In this document: positions 1 through 7,761 of the stretch, piece by piece | How the letters are laid out: every line of letters begins with the position of its first letter | How positions within the stretch are numbered: position 1 is the first letter of the stretch | Virus record (IMG/VR): IMGVR_UViG_3300030118_006270 | Location: 1 to 33,602 of that record | Length of the DNA stretch: 33,602 nt | Origin: a virus | Reading direction: 5' to 3' (one strand) | Position numbers and translations under genes: made by a program | The notes under the pieces: generated by a model | Database searches by the model: none | What the model saw: the letters and a program-made list of their open reading frames with translations, nothing else | What the model was told of the DNA's origin: nothing

Positions 1-1125
1 GCAAGAAATTTAGTTATAAAATTTGCAACTGCAACAATCGCTGCGAGTACAGTTTGTACTGTGCCAGATGGTATTGAAAAATTTTATATTTTTGATTGTA
101 GTGGTTTAACTAATGCAAATAATCTTACGATTAAAACAGCTTCAGGAACAGGTTTTTCACCAACGACTGCCGGAGCTGCAAGTCCTAAAATATTTGCTGC
201 TTATTCAGATGGTACTAATTTAACTGAAATATCTTTAAATACTTTAGGGGGTACTATTGGAACAGCTCAAATAGAAGCAGATGCTGTTGATAATGCACAA
301 ATAGCAGATGATGCAATCAGAGCTGCACAAATTTCAAACAATGCAGTTGTTACTGCTGGTATTAATGATGATGCTGTGACACAAGATAAAATAGCAGACG
401 ATGCAGTTGGTGCAGATCAACTTGCTAATACTACTGTAACAGCTGGATCTTACACTTCTGCATCTATTACGGTAGATGCTCAAGGAAGATTAACAGCTGC
501 TTCAAGTGGCTCTGCAGGTGGGGGAGGTTTCGTTCCAAAATTAAATGAAAGCGGACCTGCTTCAGGAACTTACACTGCTAGTTCAAATGCTAGTTCAATT
601 CTTTGTTATGCTACCGGAGGCGGTGGCGGTCAAGGTGGAAATCATCCTAGAGGTGGAAAAGGCGGAGCTGGAGGAAACGGTATGGTAGCTATATATAGTA
701 TACCTGTTTCGAATCCTTTTTCTCAACCGTTTACAGTTGGTTCTCATGGTACTGGTCCATCACCTCAACCACCAATTAACCAAGGTTTTACAAGTAATGC
801 AAATCCAGGTAACGCAACAAGTTTAGGAAGTTTGTTTACAGTTAATGGAGGTAATGGCGGTAACGCTAGTCTAAATCCGGGAGGACCCGGTACTGGAAAT
901 GCAGGTAATGCTGGTACAGCCTCTAGTTCACCAGTCGCTGCAGTCCTTTCAAGTGCAGATGGTAATTTAATGACTGTAGGTGGTAATAATTTTTTTGGTA
1001 GAGGTGCAAACACAGGAAGTTTCCCTTTTCCATCTAATCCAAAAAATGCATCTCCGGCTGTGTTAGACACAGACGAATGTCCAGGAGATGGTCTTCTTGT
1101 AATTTATGAAAATATTGGAGCATAG
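1..1125 (+). CDS. Tail fibre / glycine-rich adhesin, 5' partial
   Basis: The frame is open from base 1, so the gene begins left of the window; the GTG at 61 is internal and should not be taken as the start. 374 codons are visible. The first third holds repeated short units of the type A-x-I-A-D-D-A-V/I (about positions 280-410), followed by an 'SITVDAQGRLTAASSG' segment typical of phage tail fibres. The middle and C-terminal parts are rich in Gly and Asn (GGGGGQGG, PGGPGTGNAGNAG), like the glycine-rich receptor-binding tips of phage adhesins. The tail ends in GDGLLVIYEN. Inference: distal tail fibre that contacts the host surface. The receptor cannot be told. The two downstream oxygenases could modify this or another surface protein. 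Confidence 0.8.
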   Translation, partial: ARNLVIKFATATIAASTVCTVPDGIEKFYIFDCSGLTNANNLTIKTASGTGFSPTTAGAASPKIFAAYSDGTNLTEISLNTLGGTIGTAQIEADAVDNAQIADDAIRAAQISNNAVVTAGINDDAVTQDKIADDAVGADQLANTTVTAGSYTSASITVDAQGRLTAASSGSAGGGGFVPKLNESGPASGTYTASSNASSILCYATGGGGGQGGNHPRGGKGGAGGNGMVAIYSIPVSNPFSQPFTVGSHGTGPSPQPPINQGFTSNANPGNATSLGSLFTVNGGNGGNASLNPGGPGTGNAGNAGTASSSPVAAVLSSADGNLMTVGGNNFFGRGANTGSFPFPSNPKNASPAVLDTDECPGDGLLVIYENIGA

Positions 1126-1133
1126 GAGATATA

Positions 1134-1622
1134 ATGGCTAAGTATGGAATTTTCGGAAATAATAACGTTTGTCTAAGACTAGCATCAGATGAAGCAATTA
1201 GAGATGATATGCTTTCACGTATTACATACTCTGTAGCAAAAGAAATTACAGATGAACAATTTGATGATGCTGGAAAAGATAAAATAAGTTTAAGTTTAGA
1301 TGACAATGGGAATGTTTCAGTTGCCACTCAAAATAATCCTTTAAGTCTTGAAGGTGGTGAGGTAACAGGAGTAACAACAACAGGTGTAGGCCAACCTGCT
1401 TTTTGTCAGGAGTTAATTGATGAACAAAAAAGTCGTTTAAAAAGTTACTTGAGGGCAAGTTCAAATCAAGGTCAACCTGATTATGAAATTTGGCAAGATT
1501 ATCAAAATAAACTAAATGAATTAAACGTTGACGATATGACATTTCCTATGGAACAAACCTTTCAAGAATGGTTTAATTCACAACCAGGTAACCCAACTAA
1601 ATTTATATTGCAACTGCCATAG
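1134..1622 (+). CDS. Putative tail-fibre partner or assembly protein, unknown
   Basis: 162 codons starting 8 bases after the fibre stop, with AGGAG at 1123-1127 as ribosome binding site. The protein is acidic and begins MAKYGIFGNNN. It has a low-complexity Gly/Thr/Val linker in the middle (about residues 85-105) and a C-terminal helical part with many Gln, Asn and Trp residues (QEWFNSQPGNP). I recognise no catalytic motif. Position directly behind a tail fibre gene is the usual place for fibre-assembly chaperones or fibre-associated proteins, so that role is an inference from context only. Confidence 0.6.
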   Translation: MAKYGIFGNNNVCLRLASDEAIRDDMLSRITYSVAKEITDEQFDDAGKDKISLSLDDNGNVSVATQNNPLSLEGGEVTGVTTTGVGQPAFCQELIDEQKSRLKSYLRASSNQGQPDYEIWQDYQNKLNELNVDDMTFPMEQTFQEWFNSQPGNPTKFILQLP

Positions 1623-1643
1623 GCTTATATATACATATGGTTT

Positions 1644-2402
1644 ATGGGTTCTAAAAAAATTGAGTTTAAGATACATCCGCATTTATCTAAAATAGACATA
1701 ATTAAACCCAAACCAAAAAGCCTTGCAATACCTTCTTGGTATAAGAAGGTAGAAAGACATATACTTAGTTATCCAAATTTAAAAGGTTGTATGCCATTTT
1801 TAGACGGTTTAACTGCTGGTTATGTTTTACCGCTTCCGCAGGATATGCTTTTAAGTTACAATATAGATAATCCTGATACAGGTAAAAAAGATTTAATGTT
1901 TAAATTTTCTTTAGGTGATGGTTTTTATGACAATGATTTAGCAGCCTATAATTTAAACTCAACTAAGCCACAAGTACATCCAACAAAACAATTTGGTGGA
2001 GATGATAGTTATTTAGCAAAAAAACAAAATGGTTTTGCAGCGTTAAAAATTTTAAATCCTTGGATAATTAGAACGCCACCTGGGTATTCGTGTCTTTTTA
2101 TAACTCCTACTCATGGTGATGAAGTTAACGATTATTTTAATATTTTGACAGCTATAGTGGACACCGATGTATTTGAAAATCATATTAATTTTCCTTTTGT
2201 TATAAACGGAGACAAATACGATTCTTTTTCAAAACTTTTTAAAGCAGGTACACCTTATGTTCAAATTATACCTTTTAAAAGAGATGAATGGCAAATGGAA
2301 ATAGGTAAAGGTAGACAAACTAATACTTTCAATTATAATTATTGGTCATCTATGATTAATAGGTACAAAACAAAAATATGGAATAGAAAAAAATGGAAGT
2401 AA
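1644..2402 (+). CDS. Conserved phage protein of unknown function (DUF6065-like)
   Basis: 252 codons. The ATG at 1644 is preferred because the earlier ATG at 1637 is in another frame and stops at once. The protein has an N-terminal basic stretch, then P-S-W-Y at about residues 30-33, a 'CMPFLDGLTAGY' segment near 50-60 and 'RTPPGYSCLF' near 143-152. The pattern resembles a phage/bacterial family I associate with DUF6065; that name is from memory and unverified. No nucleotide-binding or metal site is evident. It overlaps the next oxygenase gene by 10 bases, so the two are probably translationally coupled and may act on the same target. Confidence 0.65.
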   Translation: MGSKKIEFKIHPHLSKIDIIKPKPKSLAIPSWYKKVERHILSYPNLKGCMPFLDGLTAGYVLPLPQDMLLSYNIDNPDTGKKDLMFKFSLGDGFYDNDLAAYNLNSTKPQVHPTKQFGGDDSYLAKKQNGFAALKILNPWIIRTPPGYSCLFITPTHGDEVNDYFNILTAIVDTDVFENHINFPFVINGDKYDSFSKLFKAGTPYVQIIPFKRDEWQMEIGKGRQTNTFNYNYWSSMINRYKTKIWNRKKWK

Positions 2403-2965
2403 AAAAATACATATACATTCACGATAATGCTATGCCATACGAGGCTTTATCATCCCTTTTATTATGGTGTAATACTTTAAAAAATTTTGAAGATGCTAGT
2501 ATTTTTAACAAAGGTGAAGTTAAAACTATAAAAACAATAAGAGATGTGCAAATGTTAACTTTACCAAAAAACCATAAATCTAAAACTTTAGTTCATTGGC
2601 AAAGAGTGCTTATCAATATATTCAGAAAAAGTTTAATGATGTATAGAGAAAAATTTTCTTTTGTAGGGTTTAATTGTGAAGAATTCAGAAATATTGATAT
2701 TTTAAAATATTATGAGGGTAATCATTTTCAACTTCATACTGATCATGCTGCAAAAGAACCTAGAACTATTTCAATAATTTTACTTTTAAATAATGATTAT
2801 GAGGGGGGTGAATTAGCTTTTACAGATCCTGATGGTAAAGAGGAATTAATAATAGAAAATAAACCAAATAGATTAATTTTATTTCCGTCAAATTTTCTTT
2901 ATCCTCATGTTGTCAAACCAGTAAAAAAAGGAGTGAGATATTCTATTGTGTCATGGGTACTATAA
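2393..2965 (+). CDS. 2-oxoglutarate/Fe(II) oxygenase, prolyl 4-hydroxylase type
   Basis: 190 codons. The C-terminal half shows the double-stranded beta-helix signature of the prolyl 4-hydroxylase superfamily: the iron ligands H115-T-D117 (LHTDHA) and H172 (YPHVVKP), and the 2-oxoglutarate-binding R182 in 'GVRYSIVSW'. 'YEGGELAF' lies between them, as usual. Such enzymes hydroxylate proteins, peptides or other substrates using O2 and 2-oxoglutarate. The gene starts inside the end of the upstream gene and overlaps the next oxygenase by 13 bases, forming a tight three-gene unit next to the tail fibre. Substrate unknown; a Pro/Gly-rich virion protein or a host surface or regulatory protein are possibilities (inference). 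Confidence 0.85.
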   Translation: MEVKKYIYIHDNAMPYEALSSLLLWCNTLKNFEDASIFNKGEVKTIKTIRDVQMLTLPKNHKSKTLVHWQRVLINIFRKSLMMYREKFSFVGFNCEEFRNIDILKYYEGNHFQLHTDHAAKEPRTISIILLLNNDYEGGELAFTDPDGKEELIIENKPNRLILFPSNFLYPHVVKPVKKGVRYSIVSWVL

Positions 2966-3501
2966 GAGATTTAAAATATAAAGTTATAAAAAATTTTCTA
3001 TCAGAGGATGAATTAAGATTGGCAAAAAGATATATGCTTCATAGGCATAATGAAAATTATGAAGATTTTGACTTTATTCAAAATAACAATTGTGACTCAT
3101 ATTTCTATAATGACCCTTTAAGTGAATCCTTACTTTTTATTAAACAAAAAAAAATGGAACAAGAAACAGGATTAGAATTATTTCCAACTTACTCTTTTGC
3201 AAGACTTTATACTTATAATGCGGATTTAAAACCACATACTGATAGACCCTCATGTGAAATATCAGTAACTGTAATGTATGGAAGCTCTGGAGAAAGTTGG
3301 CCAATATATATGGGTGATAAACCTGTTGAGTTAAATCCTGGAGATGCATGTATTTATCTAGGTTGTGAAGTAAATCATTATAGAAAAAATTTCACCGGGG
3401 ATTGGCACTCACAAGCTTTTCTTCATTATGTTGATAAAAATGGCCCACATGCAAGTTATAAATTTGATAAAAGACCAATAGATCTAGATTTTTTCAAATA
3501 G
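2953..3501 (+). CDS. Second 2OG-Fe(II) oxygenase-like protein
   Basis: 182 codons. The fold signature is again the jelly-roll oxygenase: H95-T-D97 ('PHTDRPSCEIS'), 'ELNPGDACIYLG' before the second histidine H142 ('EVNHYRKNF'), then 'SQAFLHYV'. Arg144 or Lys145 near the second His could serve the co-substrate, but the usual R-x-S motif is less clear than in the upstream gene. It is clearly diverged from its neighbour, so the pair is not a recent tandem duplication. ATG at 2953 sits inside the upstream gene's last codons. Nothing but a short intergenic segment separates it from the large tail gene. Confidence 0.78.
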   Translation: MGTIRDLKYKVIKNFLSEDELRLAKRYMLHRHNENYEDFDFIQNNNCDSYFYNDPLSESLLFIKQKKMEQETGLELFPTYSFARLYTYNADLKPHTDRPSCEISVTVMYGSSGESWPIYMGDKPVELNPGDACIYLGCEVNHYRKNFTGDWHSQAFLHYVDKNGPHASYKFDKRPIDLDFFK

Positions 3502-3531
3502 TGACGAGTTTATTTTTAGTAACTAAATGTG

Positions 3532-3537
3532 TATAAT
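3532..3537 (+). promoter_or_regulatory. TATAAT -10-like box five bases before the tail gene start
   Basis: The 41-base gap between the oxygenase and the large tail gene contains TATAAT, then five bases, then the ATG at 3543. The -35 region (TTTATT at 3509-3514) is weak, and TATAAT is frequent by chance in DNA this AT-rich. If active, it would give a transcript with almost no leader. No good Shine-Dalgarno is visible (only AAAG). Confidence 0.35.
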
Positions 3538-3542
3538 AAAGA

Positions 3543-5696
3543 ATGCCTTTAACAAACGTACAGATACAACCTGGTTTCAATAAACAAGCAACTGCAGTTG
3601 GAGCAGAAGGTCAATGGATAGATGGTGATTTTGTTAGATTTAGATATGGTTTGCCTGAAAAGATTGGAGGTTGGCAACAAATTTTAGCAGACACAATACC
3701 TGGTGCTACTAGAGAACAATTTATTTGGGCAGATTTAGATGGAAGAAGATACGCTGCTTTAGGAACTAATAAAGTTTTAGTGGTTTATTACGAAGGTTCT
3801 TTTTATGATATAACACCTTTGGACACTGCTTTAACAGGGTGCACTTTTACCACTGTTAATACAAATGCTACTGTGACTGTAAACAAAGCAGCACACACTT
3901 TAGAACCTGGAGATTTATTTACATTCACTTCTGTAACACCACCTACTGGAGCAGGGTACTCAGCTGCAGATTTTACTACTAACACCTTTCAAGTAATTAC
4001 AGTTCCTACGCAGGACACGTTTACAATTACAATGGCTAGTGCAGCAGGAACGAGTGTTAGTGCAAGTGGATCAGCAGTGGTTAATCCTTATATAAAACCT
4101 GGATCATTAGGTTTTACTTATGGCTTTGGTTGGGGCACTGGACTTTGGGGTGGAGGCCAACAAGTCTTTAGCACGTTAAATGGTTCTTTAAATGATGATA
4201 CAGCAGGGACAGGTGGTTCAGGTACCTCTATTACTTTAGCTGACACTACCGGTTTTCCTACATCAGGGACAATTTTAGTAGGTGCAGAATTTATTTCTTA
4301 CACAGGTATATCATCTAACGATTTAACAGGTATTACTAGAGCAGCTGCAGGAACTAGATCAGCACATTCTAGTGGAGCCAGTGTAGAATATTACACTGCT
4401 TGGGGAGAAGCATCTTTATCACAAACTCTTACTATAGATCCTGCATCTTGGTCTTTAGACAATTTTGGTGAACAATTAATTGCTACTGTAAAAAATGGCA
4501 GATCTTTTTCTTGGAACCCTATTAACTCTAATCCTAATGCCTTAACTACCAGAGCAGCTATTATTTCAAATGCACCCACTGCATCTGTAATGTCATTAGT
4601 ATCTGATAGAGATAGACATTTAATTATGCTTGGCACTGAAACAACAATTGGCACCGTAGGAACACAAGATAAAATGTTTATAAGATTTTCAGATCAAGAA
4701 AATATTAATGATTATACACCAACTTCAGTTAATACTGCAGGTTCTTTTAGGTTGGACTCTGGTACTAAAATAGTAGGAGCAGTAAAAGGTAAAGATTATA
4801 CTTTTATTTTGACTGATACCTCTGCATATGTAATGCAGTTTGTAGGTCCACCTTTTACATTTTCTATTAGGCAAGTTGGATCTAATTGTGGAGCGATAGG
4901 ACAACACTCAATAAAATATGTAAACGGTGCAGTTTACTGGATGGGCGAAGCCGGTGGTTTTTTTGTTTATGATGGTACTGTAAAAGCTCTACCTTGTTTA
5001 GTTGAGGATTTTGTTTTTACCACTAAAGGGGATAATCTAGGAATAAATTATCAAAACGGAGAATCAGTTTATGCAGGTCTTTACACTTTATATGAAGAAA
5101 TTACTTGGTTTTATCCAAAAAGTGGTAGTGATTTTATTGATAGATGTGTGACTTACAATTACCAAAGTAACACTTGGACAACAGGATCTTTAGCAAGAAC
5201 AACTTACGCTGATGCAAATCTTTACGATAATCCTTATGGCACTGAGTTTATTTCTACAGGGGTGCCATCTTTTCCAATCATACAAGGTGTAACTAATGTT
5301 AACGGAGCAACTACGTATTATGAACATGAAGTAGGAACTAACCAAGTAGATTCTGCAGGAGCTAAAACAGCGATTCCTGCCTTTATTCAATCCGGTGATT
5401 TTGATTTATCAATTGAAGGCGATGGTCAGTTTTTTATGAGTATGAGAAGATTTGTTCCTGATTTTAAGTTGATAACTGGTAACGCACAGATAACTATTAA
5501 TTTAAAAGATTTTCCAACTGACACATCTGTTTCATCACCTTTAGGTCCATTTACAATTAATTCATCTACTAACAAAGTTGATACCAGAGCAAGATCAAGA
5601 TTTGCAAGTTTAAAAGTAGAGAATACTTCAACAGATCAAAGTTGGCGATACGGAACTTTCAGAGCGGATGTTCAACCTGATGGAATGAGGGGATAA
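3543..5696 (+). CDS. Large tail / tail-tube structural protein (tail tubular protein B-like or stabilization protein)
   Basis: 717 codons. The N-terminus 'LTNVQIQPGFNKQATAVGAEGQWIDGDFVRFRYG' (quoted here only as the opening block of residues) matches in style. Confidence 0.
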   Translation: MPLTNVQIQPGFNKQATAVGAEGQWIDGDFVRFRYGLPEKIGGWQQILADTIPGATREQFIWADLDGRRYAALGTNKVLVVYYEGSFYDITPLDTALTGCTFTTVNTNATVTVNKAAHTLEPGDLFTFTSVTPPTGAGYSAADFTTNTFQVITVPTQDTFTITMASAAGTSVSASGSAVVNPYIKPGSLGFTYGFGWGTGLWGGGQQVFSTLNGSLNDDTAGTGGSGTSITLADTTGFPTSGTILVGAEFISYTGISSNDLTGITRAAAGTRSAHSSGASVEYYTAWGEASLSQTLTIDPASWSLDNFGEQLIATVKNGRSFSWNPINSNPNALTTRAAIISNAPTASVMSLVSDRDRHLIMLGTETTIGTVGTQDKMFIRFSDQENINDYTPTSVNTAGSFRLDSGTKIVGAVKGKDYTFILTDTSAYVMQFVGPPFTFSIRQVGSNCGAIGQHSIKYVNGAVYWMGEAGGFFVYDGTVKALPCLVEDFVFTTKGDNLGINYQNGESVYAGLYTLYEEITWFYPKSGSDFIDRCVTYNYQSNTWTTGSLARTTYADANLYDNPYGTEFISTGVPSFPIIQGVTNVNGATTYYEHEVGTNQVDSAGAKTAIPAFIQSGDFDLSIEGDGQFFMSMRRFVPDFKLITGNAQITINLKDFPTDTSVSSPLGPFTINSSTNKVDTRARSRFASLKVENTSTDQSWRYGTFRADVQPDGMRG
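3543..5696 (+). CDS. Large tail structural protein (tail tubular protein B / stabilization-like)
   Basis: 717 codons. The opening residues (VQIQPGFNKQATAVGAEGQW, then D-G-D-F-V-R-F-R) are of the kind found at the start of podovirus tail-hub or 'stabilization' proteins. The body is beta-rich with repeated G/W/Y-containing strands (about residues 290-520), compatible with a propeller-like tail tube protein. Two inserted modules stand out: residues about 95-185, rich in Thr/Val, and about 225-280 with 'GTILVGAEFISYTG', a module seen in many phage structural proteins. The stop overlaps the next ATG (TAATG), so it leads a coupled run of virion genes. The exact tail role is inferred from size, style and position. 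Confidence 0.7.
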   Translation: MPLTNVQIQPGFNKQATAVGAEGQWIDGDFVRFRYGLPEKIGGWQQILADTIPGATREQFIWADLDGRRYAALGTNKVLVVYYEGSFYDITPLDTALTGCTFTTVNTNATVTVNKAAHTLEPGDLFTFTSVTPPTGAGYSAADFTTNTFQVITVPTQDTFTITMASAAGTSVSASGSAVVNPYIKPGSLGFTYGFGWGTGLWGGGQQVFSTLNGSLNDDTAGTGGSGTSITLADTTGFPTSGTILVGAEFISYTGISSNDLTGITRAAAGTRSAHSSGASVEYYTAWGEASLSQTLTIDPASWSLDNFGEQLIATVKNGRSFSWNPINSNPNALTTRAAIISNAPTASVMSLVSDRDRHLIMLGTETTIGTVGTQDKMFIRFSDQENINDYTPTSVNTAGSFRLDSGTKIVGAVKGKDYTFILTDTSAYVMQFVGPPFTFSIRQVGSNCGAIGQHSIKYVNGAVYWMGEAGGFFVYDGTVKALPCLVEDFVFTTKGDNLGINYQNGESVYAGLYTLYEEITWFYPKSGSDFIDRCVTYNYQSNTWTTGSLARTTYADANLYDNPYGTEFISTGVPSFPIIQGVTNVNGATTYYEHEVGTNQVDSAGAKTAIPAFIQSGDFDLSIEGDGQFFMSMRRFVPDFKLITGNAQITINLKDFPTDTSVSSPLGPFTINSSTNKVDTRARSRFASLKVENTSTDQSWRYGTFRADVQPDGMRG

Positions 5697-6187
5697 TGGA
5701 AATGAATCAACAAATAGGTTTACCGATACTTTTACCGGATGGTGAAAATAATATGACTAACCCAAACACAGAAATGCAATTTCCATCACCATCACAAGTG
5801 TTAAAAAATATTGCACAACAAAAAGTTTTTGAAACTGTAGGTAGGAAAGTTGGATTACCTGCTTTAGGAACTGTTTTAGGTATGAATGCTTTATATTCTA
5901 ACCCATTTGGTATTGCTGCTTTAGGACCTATAGGTTTAGGCATAGGAGCATTAAGCACTGGTATTAGAAATAAATTTGTGGCGTACAAAAATCAAAAAGC
6001 TATAAATAAAGAATTAAATAGAAACCTACAAGAAAGAGTAGATAGAGGAGAATTTGGGGGACAGACAAAACAAGATATAAGAAGATCAGCACAATATGAG
6101 GGAGATGGACAAGGCGGCAGTAGTGCAGGTACAGGTTCACAAGAGTCAGCTAGAGAATCTTATGGTGCAGGGGGTCAATATAGATAA
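5696..6187 (+). CDS. Virion-region protein with hydrophobic centre, unknown
   Basis: 163 codons; ATG at 5696 overlaps the previous stop, with a second in-frame ATG at 5702. The middle (about residues 55-90) is Gly/Ala/Leu-rich and hydrophobic (GTVLGMNALY, LGPIGLGIGAL), followed by a basic helical segment and a Gly/Ser/Gln-rich, probably disordered C-terminus. The combination suggests a virion or membrane-interacting protein, but I do not recognise a family. It sits in a coupled chain with the genes on both sides. Confidence 0.6.
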   Translation: MEMNQQIGLPILLPDGENNMTNPNTEMQFPSPSQVLKNIAQQKVFETVGRKVGLPALGTVLGMNALYSNPFGIAALGPIGLGIGALSTGIRNKFVAYKNQKAINKELNRNLQERVDRGEFGGQTKQDIRRSAQYEGDGQGGSSAGTGSQESARESYGAGGQYR

Positions 6188-6351
6188 TGGCAAGAGTTGA
6201 TATAGTCATACCTGAACCATCAAGTGAATATACACAAGAAAACCAAAGACAGATAAATCAATCTTTACGTACTATGCAAGATAAGTTAAATACCTCTTAC
6301 CAACAAGAATTAAAAAATGAACAAGATACTTTTAATTGGTTTTTATTATGA
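6187..6351 (+). CDS. Small virion-region protein, 54 aa
   Basis: The frame starts at the ATG that overlaps the previous stop (TAATG at 6185-6189) and stops at TGA 6349-6351. The protein begins MARVDIVIPEPSSEYTQENQ and continues with a Gln/Asn/Leu-rich amphipathic helix. The stop overlaps the start of the next gene in an ATGA, which is the local pattern for coupled real genes. Function unknown; small helical proteins at this position occur in marine phage virion modules. Confidence 0.6.
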   Translation: MARVDIVIPEPSSEYTQENQRQINQSLRTMQDKLNTSYQQELKNEQDTFNWFLL

Positions 6352-6689
6352 CAATACAATATAAAAATGCGGGTATAGATTTATCAACTACAGGCACAAC
6401 TTCAGTGTTAACAGCACCTAACAATGCTAGATTATTAATTAAACAAATACAAATAGATAATACTTCAGGTAGTCCAGTAAATTTATCAGTGCAAGTTACA
6501 GATACCTCTGCAACAGCAACATTTAGAATAAGTGGTAACCCTATACCAGCAGCTACAACAAAAGATATTATAACCTCCACTCTTATTTTAGAAGAGAGTG
6601 ATATTTTAAAAATGACAGCGGGAACAGCAGGAGAATTACAGGGCATAATAAGTTATGCACAGATTGATAGATCTCAGGAAAACGGTTAA
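6348..6689 (+). CDS. Small beta-rich virion protein, 113 aa
   Basis: The start is placed at ATG 6348, which overlaps the upstream stop as ATGA; a TTG 12 bases earlier would add four residues but lacks support. The sequence alternates Thr/Ser/Val/Ile (GTTSVLTAPNNARLLIKQIQ, then SPVNLSVQVTDTS), as expected for a beta-sandwich such as a decoration, stopper or neck protein. It ends in a TAATG overlap with the next small gene. No known family is recognised with confidence. Confidence 0.6.
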   Translation: MTIQYKNAGIDLSTTGTTSVLTAPNNARLLIKQIQIDNTSGSPVNLSVQVTDTSATATFRISGNPIPAATTKDIITSTLILEESDILKMTAGTAGELQGIISYAQIDRSQENG

Positions 6690-6817
6690 TGGCTAAAAGA
6701 AAATTTATTAATTTTGTACCTAGACCTAAACCACGTAAACGCCCAAGACGACACAAAAAAAGACTTTCCAAATCTGAAAAAAGATCGTATAAGAAATACA
6801 ATCGTCAAGGAAGATAA
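6689..6817 (+). CDS. Very basic 42-aa protein
   Basis: ATG at 6689 overlaps the previous stop (TAATG); TAA ends at 6817. About half the residues are Lys or Arg (for example PRPKPRKRPRRHKKR), with few acidic residues. Such a charge pattern suits binding to DNA or RNA, or a small packaged protein, but no domain is present. The coupled position argues that it is translated. It is shorter than most gene callers accept. Confidence 0.55.
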   Translation: MAKRKFINFVPRPKPRKRPRRHKKRLSKSEKRSYKKYNRQGR

Positions 6818-6819
6818 TT

Positions 6820-7020
6820 ATGAATGATTTACCAAAAATACCAGCGGTAGCAAAAGAAATAATCAAACATAAAAGGACTGGTAAAATTTATGCTGATAAA
6901 GCTGAATTTGATGCAGATGTTGCTGACCCAAACACTGATACTACTAACGAAGATTTTAGACAAGATTTAGAAATAACTGTCACTAGGGCAGGGAGTCTGG
7001 GTGCTAAAACAAAAAAATGA
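6820..7020 (+). CDS. Small unknown protein, 66 aa
   Basis: ATG at 6820 lies two bases after the upstream stop. The protein is mixed-charge, with an acidic centre (EFDADVADPNTDTTNEDF) and basic ends (KHKRTGKIYADK; GAKTKK). The last codons read ACA AAA AAA TGA: a perfect A_AAA_AAA heptamer (7011-7017) directly against the stop, with the next gene in the -1 frame starting at 7017. Normal termination with ATGA coupling is the simpler reading; a frameshift fusion is possible (see findings). Confidence 0.55.
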   Translation: MNDLPKIPAVAKEIIKHKRTGKIYADKAEFDADVADPNTDTTNEDFRQDLEITVTRAGSLGAKTKK

Positions 7021-7220
7021 TTTATAATTTTAAAGATAAAGGTTTAGAAATAAAGTTTACCTGGAGAGAAAGAATAAGTTTATTTTTTTTAGGACGAATA
7101 ATAATGACTTATAAAGAGAGTTATCACTTTAGTGCAGCTTTAATGAGTCTTGTACAAGCATCTTTAAAAAAATATGGAGATGCTAGAGAGCATGTTCATC
7201 CTAAACCGCCACAAAAATAA
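7017..7220 (+). CDS. Small unknown protein, 67 aa
   Basis: ATG at 7017 overlaps the previous TGA (ATGA). The sequence has a basic, aromatic N-terminus (MIYNFKDKGLEIKFTWRERI) with a short hydrophobic patch, an internal ATG at 7104, and a C-terminus with His/Pro/Lys (HVHPKPPQK). Starting at 7104 would give a 38-aa protein; the longer form is kept because of the ATGA overlap. No family recognised. Confidence 0.45.
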   Translation: MIYNFKDKGLEIKFTWRERISLFFLGRIIMTYKESYHFSAALMSLVQASLKKYGDAREHVHPKPPQK

Positions 7221-7225
7221 AATTT

Positions 7226-7267
7226 ATGAAACCTAGAGGTGCAACTGAAACACGTCAGAATATTTGA
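7226..7267 (+). pseudogene. Remnant of a glycosyltransferase start (14 codons)
   Basis: The segment begins ATG and reads MKPRGATETRQNI before a TGA. The first eight residues match the start of the complete glycosyltransferase at 7762 (MEPRGATE) apart from one residue, and 25 of the first 28 bases are identical between 7226-7253 and 7762-7789. The oxygenase gene lies between the two copies and its likely start codon sits inside this copy. It appears to be a duplicated 5' end left by insertion or recombination. Confidence 0.6.
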
Positions 7268-7724
7268 TAATTTAGTATCAAAAAAACAAATAGATGAGAT
7301 ATTTGATTTTTGTAAAAATCAATCATATAAAAGAACAGAACTTGATAGACCAGGATTACCGTACACCGGATTAATATCTAATTTGGAATTAGAGAATAAT
7401 TTAGTAAAGTTTTTATTAAAAGTAACAAATTCTAAAGAAGATAAATTAACAAGGGCATATATAAATTTATTTATTCATGATGAAAAACCTTATTATCATC
7501 AAGACGAACCAAAGCCAGGTGCAAAAACTTTACTTTATTATGCTAACCCACAACCTAAAAATTATGATGATCTAGGAGAAACTTTTTTTATTATTGATAA
7601 TGAAATACAAGGAGTATTTCCTGTACCAGGACGAATAGTAATATTTGATGCTGAAGTATGGCACAAAGCAACTCCGTTAAGAACTGATGATAGATATACT
7701 GTTGCTTTAAAATGGAGTAACTAA
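7239..7724 (+). CDS. Third 2OG-Fe(II) oxygenase
   Basis: About 161 codons if GTG at 7239 is the start; the CTG at 7245 or another weak codon is possible since there is no in-frame ATG near the conserved N-terminus (VRIFDNLVSKKQIDEIFDF). Numbering from the GTG, the iron site is H87-Q-D89 ('YYHQDEP') and H142 ('EVWHKATPLR'), with R152 in 'DRYTVALKW' for 2-oxoglutarate. 'TLLYYANP' and 'FPVPGRIVIFDA' fill the expected strands. It lies just ahead of two glycosyltransferases, suggesting hydroxylation followed by sugar transfer, or shared surface tailoring (inference). The start codon lies within a duplicated piece of the glycosyltransferase start. Confidence 0.8.
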   Translation: MQLKHVRIFDNLVSKKQIDEIFDFCKNQSYKRTELDRPGLPYTGLISNLELENNLVKFLLKVTNSKEDKLTRAYINLFIHDEKPYYHQDEPKPGAKTLLYYANPQPKNYDDLGETFFIIDNEIQGVFPVPGRIVIFDAEVWHKATPLRTDDRYTVALKWSN

Positions 7725-7727
7725 AAG

Positions 7728-7755
7728 TTGATTATGTAATTATAATTGATATAAA
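7728..7755 (+). promoter_or_regulatory. Possible promoter before the glycosyltransferase
   Basis: TTGATT (7728-7733), a 16-base spacer and TATAAA (7750-7755) lie in the 37-base gap before the ATG at 7762. The gap is very AT-rich, so a match this loose could be chance. It would give the glycosyltransferase its own, nearly leaderless, transcript. Confidence 0.25.
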
Positions 7756-7761
7756 ACTTAT

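Noticed and set aside
765-1542. Minus-strand open frames within the tail fibre and following gene
   Set aside because: Low-complexity Pro/Leu-rich or Leu/His-rich translations that mirror repetitive coding DNA on the plus strand.
3543-5696. The first of two feature entries covering 3543-5696, with confidence 0
   Set aside because: It is an incomplete duplicate entry; the second entry for the same gene (confidence 0.7) is the annotation to use.
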